From Diogma glabrata (Eukaryota; Arthropoda; Insecta; Diptera; Cylindrotomidae), in the NCBI GenBank assembly GCA_963693315.1, contig OY856188.1, forward strand, positions 163,142,002 to 163,206,001: a DNA stretch of 64,000 bases, in the 5' to 3' direction. How positions within the stretch are numbered: position 1 is the first letter of the stretch; every line of letters begins with the position of its first letter. The notes under the pieces were generated by a model, which was not told the DNA's origin, ran no database searches, and saw only the letters and a program-made list of their open reading frames with translations. Both the position numbers and the translations under genes were made by a program. This document shows positions 54,959-64,000 of the stretch, piece after piece.

Positions 54959-55195
54959 ATGAACAAAATCCTCGAAATTTTAGTCATTGTCATGGCTCCA
55001 GTGATAGCAATCGCGTGCCAATACGCAAACATAATTTTCTTCGCTGCAATGCTCTTCCTTCTTTTTACCATCACTTATAGGATGTGGGAAACCAGCTGCA
55101 TGTTCCCTACAGTATGGGCCATAGATCCCCTGCTAATATTCCAAAAAAACATTCCTACACGGAAGAAGAGCACCTACTGTTCATGCACCTACTGA
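54959..55195 (+). CDS. Small hydrophobic ORF, uncertain
   Basis: 78 codons from an ATG preceded by AAAAAA. Residues 4-42 are strongly hydrophobic, suggesting two membrane helices (ILEILVIVMAPVIAIACQ, then IIFFAAMLFLLFTITY). The last residues overlap, in another frame, the start of an RTE endonuclease scrap, so the ORF's end is probably chimeric. I do not recognise it. Confidence 0.3.
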   Translation: MNKILEILVIVMAPVIAIACQYANIIFFAAMLFLLFTITYRMWETSCMFPTVWAIDPLLIFQKNIPTRKKSTYCSCTY

Positions 55196-55363
55196 AGACA
55201 AAGCAGATGACATTAAATACCTGTTCTTTCTAGAACTCGAAGAAGTCATCAATAACATCCCGCCGCACGATGTAAAAATCGTGGTAGGTGACTTCAATGC
55301 TCCAATTGGTAGAAGTGCAGAACTTTGTAACGATGGACTATTTTCAACTTTTACTCTAAAATA
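55179..55363 (+). pseudogene. RTE endonuclease scrap
   Basis: Reads VHAPTEDKADDIKYLFFLEL and then VKIVVGDFNAPIGRSAEL before a stop. The GDFNAPIG box is the endonuclease signature also seen in the RTE at 7.2 kb. Both ends are missing. Confidence 0.7.
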
Positions 55364-55870
55364 ATTGTATTCATATTCAAGGAAATTCGCTAATAATTTG
55401 TTAATTTATTCTCTTCAATTGTAATAAGCGTAGGGACATCTGTTTGTACTACTATGTTTTTTTGTTGACGGTTTAGTTACGTCACCCAATTTCAATTAAT
55501 AATACATTGCAAAACATGTTTTGCATAAGTGATTGTTTAATTTGTAAAACGTAGAATTGGAGAGGGAAACAGGAAACCTATAATATGTGTATATAAGCGA
55601 TCAAATTGTTTGGATCGAAGATTAGTATATAAATTCAAATCAAAATATTAAGTAAATTGGAAATCAATGGTCAACATTATTATCAGAGTGTTGTGACATA
55701 AAAAGAGAAAAAAAATGTAAATTAAATGTAAGATTGAATCAAATAATAATGATATTTTTTAAATAAAAGTTTTTTGTTAATTTGATGTTTCATTTTTCAA
55801 CTCAATAATATTCAAAGAAAATTGTATTAACTTTAAACTAAATTATAATAAAGTTTGTCTGATTATCAGC
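55364..55870. other. No gene seen
   Basis: AT-rich sequence. Confidence 0.5.
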
Positions 55871-55918
55871 AAGTTGAAATGATATAAGTTGAAATGATAT
55901 AAATTGAAATGATATAAA
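55871..55918 (+). repeat. 16-bp tandem repeat, three units
   Basis: AGTTGAAATGATATAA-type units directly before the DnaJ fragment. Confidence 0.8.
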
Positions 55919-55925
55919 CAAACCA

Positions 55926-56135
55926 TTTCGACGTTTGGCTGAAGAATTACATCCGGATAAAAATACAAATGATCCAGATGAATCGACTAAACTTCAAGAT
56001 TTGGGTGCAGTTTATGAAGTGTTATCTGAAACACGTAATGTTCACGATCGATGCGAGGAAAATAGTTTAATTCTTGTCGTTGGTGATTTTGGTTTGCATT
56101 GTGGATATGAACAACACAGCATGATGCAAAAATGA
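55926..56135 (+). pseudogene. DNAJB11-like (ER DnaJ) pseudogene fragment
   Basis: Reads FRRLAEELHPDKNTND, then KLQDLGAVYEVLSET, DRCEEN and GDFGLHCGYEQ. This is helix II to IV of a J domain including HPD, followed by the DRCGEE and GDFGFHF-like region of DNAJB11, an ER co-chaperone of BiP. Several residues between DRC and GDFG are deleted compared with the family. There is no acceptor site at the left edge and nothing of the substrate-binding part follows. A truncated retrocopy is likely. Confidence 0.7.
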
Positions 56136-56439
56136 TTAAAATGATGCGAAATTATTATGTATTTATTCGTTTCTGTGAAAGAATCGTACAGTGGATCAAC
56201 ATTCAACATATAATTTATAATGTAAGCTTTGAATTTAATTTATATATGTTTTGTTAATTTATTTTTGTGCTATTAATTATTTTCTCTGTTGGCTAATTAA
56301 TAGTTTCATTACATTGTTCTGTGATAAAAGATTTGCAAGTGTAATCCGTTTTGTCATAGATTCAGTTTTCCGGTTTAATATTTGGTTTTGTTTAAAAAAA
56401 GTCCAATTTTCTCTATATGGTAGCCGATACGAAGGGACC

Positions 56440-57810
56440 ATTTAGTTTTTTGATATTTTCTTTACATGGGCCGAAACAAAGGGACCCGTTGAGTTTTTTG
56501 AAATCCTTATACATGACGTGTGAAACAAAGACCTGGGTTTTTGTAGGTTTTTATATGAGTTTAGATATTTTTTGCGTTATAATTTTTGGCGCGTGAATTT
56601 CGATAAAACCGGTTTTGGGTTTTTTGTTTTGATTTGTTTTGGTTAAACCAGTTGGGTATTTTTTATATGGATTTGGTATGGATTTTGTATGGATTGTGTA
56701 TGGATTGAGTATGGTTATTGGATATAGGTTGGATATAGATCGCACGGTTATTGAATATGATGGATGTGGATTGGTATAAGGATTGTATGTGGTTTGGATT
56801 GGATATAGATTGTACGATTTTTCTTTTACATGGCTTCAAAACAAAAACAACCCGTTATGTTTTACAGTTTGTTAGTGATATTTTTCAGGTTTTGTGTTTT
56901 TGAGAAAATTAAATTCATTTCATTATTTTGAATCTTTTTTGTTGATTGGTGATGTTTTTTTTTAAAGTATTGTTGATATATATCAAGTGTTTTGGTGAGA
57001 TTTAAAAATTTCGTTTTGTTTTAAATTAAAATGAATTTATCTTGAAATGGTAGGCCTAAAATGCCATCCATGGGGCTTCAACCCTTAATATAAATTGACG
57101 GTCCTAGGTCGCCTATGTCTGCTATGGATATGCGACCGAAAGATCAATTGTTTCTTCTCTTCATTTCGAGGAAGTTTTCTGGTGTTCAGGGGTGGCTACT
57201 GCTGTGTTTGTACTTAGGTACAAACCAGTAGTACCACTCCTTACCCAGGAACTTCTTCAATGGAATAAAGGGGGGAATAAATTCATTTTTTTCTGGATTA
57301 GAGGCTTCGCCTCATACAATTTCAATGCATTTTCTTTTTGAATAATCATTATTTTCTTAAATAGAACAATGTCCATTGGAGTTTAAGACTTAGAGTCTGG
57401 CGCTCGGGAGCGCTCTCCAGAAATGGCATTAGTTCTAATAATTTATTTTTAGTTTAGGTAGAGCAACCATTGCTGGGTCAGTAGAACTTGGTCATATTTG
57501 CCATATCGTGACAGTCATGGTTGTTTATTTTTAATAATGAGAGAAACTGTTCCGTAGAATCTGGTCGTTAGAGGCTTATCTAGTCAGTTCTTACATGCCG
57601 TTTTTGGGGAAGGCTCGCGAACGCGATATTCTGGCTTAGGTGACAATGGTCATTTGTATCATATTTGTTTTTTTTTTGTCAACAAACGAATCTTAGACTT
57701 GGAAATCTCTTGTCACTTTGAATAATAAGTAAATAAATACATTAATTAATAAATAGGTTTTATTTCAAAATCAATAAATTAATTCATTAAATAGAATAAG
57801 TAAATAAATA
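56440..57810 (+). repeat. Relic of a related gypsy leader
   Basis: 57049-57720 aligns with 11308-11960 of gypsy copy 2 through GTAGGCCTAA, CCATCCATGGGGCTT, TGCTGTGTTTGTACTTAGGT, GAGGCTTCGCCTCA, GCTCGGGAGCG and GCTCGCGAACGCGATATT, with moderate divergence. The flanking T-rich and AAATAAATA stretches correspond too. Upstream, 56640-56820 is a GTATGGATT-rich stretch. No LTR, extra ORF or gag is attached. Confidence 0.65.
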
Positions 57811-57819
57811 TTTTTTATT

Positions 57820-58876
57820 TTCTTCTTCTTCTCCCTTGCTTTATTATTCCTACAGTGACTAATTACATTAAGAATAAGAATCCTGATTATTTGGCATTTA
57901 GCCTTCAGGGTTAGCATTGTTCATGGATCGTAGTGTCATTCTTCCTGCTTATCGCTCTTCCCTTGAGCTCTTCTTAAGTCAATCCATACCTCTGATGCTG
58001 TTGGTTGTAACCATGTGTGTGTCGACCTATATTTTCTTCTGATTGGTGGTATATCAAGTAGAATCACTCGTTTGACCACATGTGTTTCCTCTCTCGTGTG
58101 CATTCTTTCAAACCAGTTCGTCCTCTCTTGCTTGATTTTGTCAGCAATCGGATCCCGTACTCCAAGTGACCCACGGATATATTGACTTTTAATGTGGTCC
58201 TCTTTAGTTACTCCCAGTGACATTCGGTGCATTTTCATCTCTGTAGTGGTAAGATCTTTTTCATGTTTATCATAGAGAGTCCAGCATTTAGAACCATATG
58301 TTAATGCCGGTCTTACTACAGTCGTAAACAGCTTTCCTTTAAGTTTAGCTGGCATTCTTTTGTCACAAAATACAGATGAGCCCTCTAATCATTTTAGCCA
58401 TCCAATACTGATCCGATGGTTTACGTCTTCATCACAAGTGCCGGCTTGGTGATGACAGATCCCAGATATTTAAAGCTTTTGCATTTCTTCATCACCTTTG
58501 AGTTGATCATAATATCTGGCAAAGGTGCATCTGGATCACTGAATGGTAGAAACATGTATTCTGTCTTTGTCTCGCTAATTTTCAAGCCATTACTCTCGAG
58601 TACCATCTTCCACCTGTTAAATACCTCTTGAAGCTTGGCTACACAATCGCTCACCAGCCCAAGATCATCAGCAAATAATACACTTAATAAAAGTTCATTC
58701 ATCAACGAAGCTGTGAGATAGTTGATGATTATGTTGAACAAGATGGGACTCAACACACTTCCTTGGTGTACTCCTACTTTAATGAAAAATGGCATTGAAG
58801 TTCCTGTTGTACATCTGACTTTCGTGGATACTTGGTGGTACATATCCTTGATGATGTTCACATATGTTTCAGGCAC
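57820..58876 (-). pseudogene. RTE-type reverse transcriptase, 5'-truncated and frameshifted
   Basis: Two minus-strand frames: 58876-58421 holds MYHQVSTKVRCTTG, GVHQGSVLSPILFN, the catalytic FADDLGLV and FKYLGSVI. 58355-57936 holds VVRPALTYGSKCWTL, EMKMHRMSLGVTK, RGSLGVRDPIADK and NWFERMH. Between them, near 58432 and 58390, are frameshifts. It differs from the other two RTE elements and resembles BovB-like C-termini. It abuts the gypsy leader relic at its 3' side. Confidence 0.75.
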
Positions 58877-60419
58877 GCCGTGACTAGGGTTTCTAATCCG
58901 GATATCCGGATACCGAACTTGTAATGATCCTCAATGCTATCCAGTCTTCTTAATAACAACAGAAGAGTGAATATCATTGAAGACATTATCAGAAATATTT
59001 ATCCACAAACTCTATACCAGACCGCTATTGATCCCGGCTAAAGAATCAGGGTATAGGGAGGTGGGGATTACTGGAGAGTTTTGTGGACCTTGCTAAGCGG
59101 AAATAAAAATTATAGACAGCAGAGAAAGAAACAAAAAAAAATTTGATGAAAAAAAAATGTTGATGGGAAATGGTCATTGGTCCCAAGACGTTCATTGGAT
59201 TGGTCACCGCACTTCAAGAATTCATACCATCATCTTCCTTCTTCCCTCCTCACCCCACAAGACAAATGAGAACTAGCCCATATTCAAGAAATATGAATTT
59301 AAAGGTCAAAAGGAATTTAAAAGAAAAACAAAAAATCGAACAAAATAAATAAGAGACCAATATACATATATATACTTCAATTTCAGTTATATTTCGATAT
59401 AGTTATATATTTTTATTTGATTTAAATTTAGCATTGATACTTAAAACTACTTACCATCACCAAAGTATCTAAACATAGTAATCTTAATTAATTAGAATGT
59501 AATAGACAACACAAACACATAAATAATTTTTTCTTGTATATATTTCTATAGCGTTTAATTGTCACATTGATAGCAATTTCCACTAAAACTGTTTTGCTTT
59601 AGATTTAAAAATGTACAAAATATTCTAAAATTGAAAATTTTTTTTATATATGATTCAAGTACAAAAACTCTCTGTTAGCATCTTCCACTAATCAAACAAA
59701 AACGATCCAATATTCCCATTGGAATATCTACACCTGACGGTTTTCCTCCTATATTGACATCTTTTGCTTCGATAAAAATCAATATTTCAATATCCAATGT
59801 CCAATATCCAAAAAATTCAATATCCTATTATTTAGCTCTTTTCTACGTCACAAATGATTTAGTATGATTATTTCAATATGAGTATAATTATTTAACTGTT
59901 AACTGTTGTTAACGGTTGATGCTACCGTCATCATCCATGTGTCTATTATTTTCCCTTCCACTAATTAAACATTCTACCCGCCTTTTTATTCAATTAACCT
60001 AATCCCCAGATCGATTTAGATAAATTATTTTATTAAGAGATATTACTTTTAGACTGATTTGTTCTTCAATAAAGTTTTCTGATTAAACTGTTTCCTGTGT
60101 CCATTCAAACAAATCCAAACAAAATTCGACATAAAAAAAAATGATATAATAAAACAGTACCTTTTATGTAGTTGAAATCATATTTTCACTATAATGGTTA
60201 TTGGTTAATCAACACTAACGGAATATCGATCTTAGGATTGATATTGTTCCGATATGAATACATATTGCAAATTTTATTTTATTTTAAACGAAAATCATAT
60301 TTTCACATAAACACCAATGAATCTATCACTATCTTTTAAACAGTTAATAATATTTCCCGATATAAATATTTTCAGTTTTGTAGGATTTAATTAATAGGAC
60401 ATCACAAACATTAAAAATA
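58877..60419. other. No gene seen
   Basis: Contains the perfect 16-bp palindrome ATCCGGATATCCGGAT (58896-58911), repeated CAATATCCAA motifs near 59790-59825 and AT-rich sequence. Short ORFs such as one at 59170 have no recognisable features. Confidence 0.5.
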
Positions 60420-63400
60420 TTTTTACTTCACCACAATTTTAAATTGTGTGAAGTAATGCAATCTATCGTGAAAAAAAAAAATCTTACATACCCCAAATTT
60501 TGTTTTTTCTTTTGTTTTGGACCATCCTCTATCCAAATAGCCAATAAAAATTTTGGTGTACGTCTGTGTGTGGGTGGGTGGGTGGGTGGGTGGGTGAGTT
60601 TTCTGCATAGGATCTTGATGAAACTTTGGCAAATGATACAGGTTCACTTGAAAATAGAAGATCTGGATTCATTTTAAATTTGGACAAAATGGCGGGGGGT
60701 CTCCCGAACACCTCTAAGTTTAAATCTTGAATAACTTCTGATCCCGAGCTATGATCTTATTGAAACTTAGTATATAAGGTTTTAATACTGTTTCCAATAC
60801 TTCTGCATACCAACTTCCGGTTTGTCACTTCTGGTTAAAAAGTTTTTTTTTCAGGTGTTTATCCCTACTGTAGCCTACAATTACCAATCGATTTTCATGA
60901 AACGTTGCGAAAAGCTTTTAAATAACATGAGAAAGATTTTATCAGCTTTTGGAGCACATTGGATAAAGGGTTGGGGGGTCCACCATACAACAGGTGGTTT
61001 TTTCCACAAAGTTTTTATGTTTGTTGGGAGCATAAAACATTCATTGGTGAATGAATTTTGATCACACTTTGGAAAAAGATGCAAACATATATGACAAAGA
61101 ACTGATTAGTTTTTGAGCGATAGTGAACAAAGTGGTGGGGGGTCCCTGGAGCACCTGTTTTTTTGAAAGCTCTATAACTTCTGTACCCGATAAGCGAATT
61201 GGATGAAACTTGGTACATGAGTATGTAGTACGGTTTAAAATAGTTCTGCATCCCAACTTCCGGTTTTTCACTTCCGGTAAAAAAAATTTTTTTGTACTTT
61301 TTTGAAGTTTTTTCAGTGTCTTTATGCACACTACAGCCTACAATAATGAAGTGATTATAATGAAACTTATGGAATAGGGTTTCAATTAGTGTGAAAAGAT
61401 AATTATCATGTTTTGGGACACATTGATCAAAGTGGTGGGGGGTCTACCATACAAATGCTGACTTTTCACACTTTGTTTTTTAAGTTTGTTGGGAGCATAC
61501 AGACTTCATTCATTATTCAATTTTAATGACACTTTGGAAAAAGATGGAAACTTAAGTAACAAAGAACTGATTAGTTTTTGGGTAATATTGGAATAAGTGG
61601 TGGGGGTCCTCCCGAACACCTGTTTAATGTGTCACACTTTTTTCAATGTTTGTTGGGAGCACACAGCATTCGTCCGTGAACGAATTTTGATGACACTTTG
61701 GAAAAAGATGCAAACATGTATGGCAAAGAACTGATTAGTTTTTGAGCGATAGTGAACAAAGTGGTGGGGGGTCCCTGGAGCACCTGTTTTTTTGAAAGCT
61801 CTATAACTTCTGTACGTGTTAAGCGAATTGGATGAAACTTGGTACATGAGTATGTAGTACGGTTTAAAATAGTTCTGCATCCCAACTTCCGGTTTTTCAC
61901 TTCCGGTAAAAAAAATTTTTTTGTACTTTTTTGAAGTTTTTTCAGTGTCTTTATGCACACTACAGCCTACAATAATGAAGTGATTATAATGAAACTTATG
62001 GAATAGGGTTTCAATTAGTGTGAAAAGATAATTATCATGTTTTGGGACACATTGATCAAAGTGGTGGGGGGTCTACCATACAAATGCTGACTTTTCACAC
62101 TTTGTTTTTTAAGTTTGTTGGGAGCGTACAGACTTCATTCATTATTCAATTTTAATGACACTTTGGAAAAAGATGGAAACTTAAGTAACAAAGAACTGAT
62201 TAGTTTTTGGATAATATTGGAATAAGTGGTGGGGGTCCTCCCGAACACCTGTTTAATGTGTCACACTTTTTTCAATGTTTGTTGGGAGCACACAGCATTC
62301 GTCCGTGAACGAATTTTGATGACACTTTGGAAAAAGATGCAAACATGTATGGCAAAGAACTGATTAGTTTTTGAGCGATAGTGAACAAAGTGGTGGGGGG
62401 TCCCTGGAGCACCTGTTTTTTTGAAAGCTCTATAACTTCTGTACGTGATAAGCGAATTGGATGAAACTTGGTACATGAGTATGTAGTACGGTTTAAAATA
62501 GTTCTGCATCCCAACTTCCCGTTTTTCACTTCCGGTAAAAAAATTTTTTTTTTACTTTTTTGAAGTTTTTTCAGTGTCTTTATGCACACTACAGCCTACA
62601 ATAATGAAGTGATTATGATGAAACTTATGGAATAGGGTTCCAATTAGTGTGAAAAGATAATTATCATGTTTTGGGACACATTGATCAAAGTGGTGGGGGG
62701 TCTACCATACAAATGCTGACTTTTCACACTTTGTTTTTTAAGTTTGTTGGGAGCATACAGACTTCGTTCATTATTCAATTTTAATGACACTTTGGAAAAT
62801 GATGGAAACTTAAGTAACAAAGAACTGATTAGTTTTTGGATAATATTGGAATAAGTGGTGGGGGTCCTCCCGAACACCTGTTTAATGTGTCACACTTTTT
62901 TCAATGTTTGTTGGGAGCACACAGCATTCGTCCGTGAACGAATTTTGATGACACTTTGGAAAAAGATGCAAACATGTATGGCAAAGAACTGATTAGTTTT
63001 TGAGCGATAGTGAACAAAGTGGTGGGGGGTCCCTGGAGCATCTGTTTTTTTGAAAGCTCTATAACTTCTGTACCTGATAAGCGAATTGGATGAAACTTGG
63101 TACATGAGTATGTAGTACGGTTTAAAATAGTTCTGCATCCCAACTTCCGGTTTTTCACTTCCGGTAAAAAAAAATTTTTTGTACTTTTTTAAAGTTTTGT
63201 CAGTGTCTTTATGCACACTACAGCCTACAATAACGAAGTGATTATGATGAAACTTATGGAATAGGGTTCCAATTAGTGTTTGTTGGAAGCATACAACATT
63301 CGTTCGTTAAGTAATTTTGATTACACTTTGCAAAAAGATGCAAATATGTATGGCAAGGAACTGATTAGTTTTTTTAGTGATAGTGAACAAAGTGGTAGGG

Positions 63401-63675
63401 GGTCCTCCAAGCACCTGTTATTTTGGAAGCTCAATAACTTCTGTACCTGATAATCGAGTTGGATGAAATTTGGTACATACACATTTAGTACGGTTTACAA
63501 CAGTTCTGCATCCTAACTTCCGCTTTGTCACTTCTGATAAAATTTTTTTTACTTTTTCTCGTGCAACAGAATTTATGTTTGTTGGGATACTACTGCCTGC
63601 TTTAATATTTTTATTATTAGAACTACGAAGTCCATAATATTGGTTAGCTTTTAATTAAAGTATTTTATGGATATT
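60420..63675. mobile_element. Tandem-repeat element, copy II
   Basis: Same start hairpin (60425-60454), a shorter GGGT array (60569-60597), and the landmark AGTGTCTTTATGCAC at 61315, 61944, 62573 and 63202, again exactly 629 bp apart. The end at ATTTTATGGATATT matches copy I, while the flanks on both sides differ, so the two are separate insertions or transposed copies. No protein-coding gene. Confidence 0.8.
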
Positions 63676-64000
63676 TTTTTATGATTTTAAATTTATCACT
63701 ATTCAAATAACATAATAATAATCTTATTCAACAAAAAGTAATTAATTAATCGCAACAAATCAAAACCAAAAATAATTTTTCCATTTTTAACTTGACCAAA
63801 GCACGGTCACTGAATAATTAATTCGACAACCAACATTTCTTTTCCTTCTTTTTTTTCCCAAAAAAATATTATTTTAGAATTTCGTTTTTTTAATTGATAT
63901 TAAACAGGATAATCAGACAAAAAAAATTTATAAAAAAAAAGTTGCAATGAATCAGGGTTTTGCAACAGTCGTGGGGACGTACCTACCCCTGAGATATCTT
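63676..64000. other. No gene seen
   Basis: AT-rich sequence to the window edge. Confidence 0.5.

Noticed and set aside
58896..58911. Perfect 16-bp palindrome ATCCGGATATCCGGAT
   Set aside because: Looks like a protein-binding palindrome, but isolated and without gene context; kept only as a note.
1..64000. CRISPR, tRNA, rRNA, bacterial operons
   Set aside because: No regularly spaced short repeats with unique spacers, no cloverleaf or rRNA signature found; gene structure is eukaryotic.

Overview
The window is AT-rich, multicellular-animal DNA, most likely from an insect. The evidence is the transposon spectrum (Ty3/gypsy, Ty1/copia, jockey, CR1-like and RTE LINEs, hAT, many MITEs and foldback elements) and one fully readable host locus with very short introns (54-71 bp). 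No bacterial operon, CRISPR array, rRNA or tRNA is visible. Most of the 64 kb is transposable-element sequence in nested layers; real host coding sequence is confined to about 45.8-48.4 kb, plus small relics.

Region 1 (1-18.7 kb). The end of a first Ty3/gypsy copy (pol plus a 3' LTR) abuts a jockey-like LINE running left to right. That LINE is broken twice: by a full-length RTE-like LINE on the minus strand (4775-8133, 14-bp target duplication) and by a complete 9.7-kb Ty3/gypsy element (8716-18421, TCCT duplication, two 1255-bp LTRs). Removing both insertions rejoins the jockey frame exactly. The complete gypsy element has a very long leader, an extra arginine-rich ORF before gag, a gag-pol frame with no usable ATG at its start, and LTRs carrying what looks like a piece of a host Smurf-type C2-domain exon.

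Region 2 (18.7-35 kb). A copia gag relic, several inverted-repeat elements and hairpins, and a hAT-type transposase pseudogene cut by a MITE, another repeat, a 120-bp LINE stub and a 4.65-kb CR1/jockey-type LINE with a PHD finger in ORF1.

Region 3 (35-45 kb). A foldback structure with arms of about 1.5 kb (35.25-36.8 and 39.6-41.0 kb). Its middle holds a LINE that was itself hit by a truncated RTE (13-bp duplication). Next come two direct copies of a roughly 700-bp repeat around a further jockey fragment.

Region 4 (45.8-48.4 kb). The 3' exons of an FGFRL1-like immunoglobulin membrane protein (minus strand) enclose, inside one 1.5-kb intron, a complete four-exon CLYBL (citramalyl-CoA lyase) gene on the plus strand.

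Region 5 (48.9-64 kb). Two MITEs with 3-bp duplications, then two copies of a 3.3-3.5-kb noncoding element that begins with a hairpin and a GGGT microsatellite and is built from units of exactly 629 bp. Between them lie an RTE endonuclease scrap, a DNAJB11-like pseudogene fragment, a relic of the gypsy leader and a broken RTE-type reverse transcriptase.
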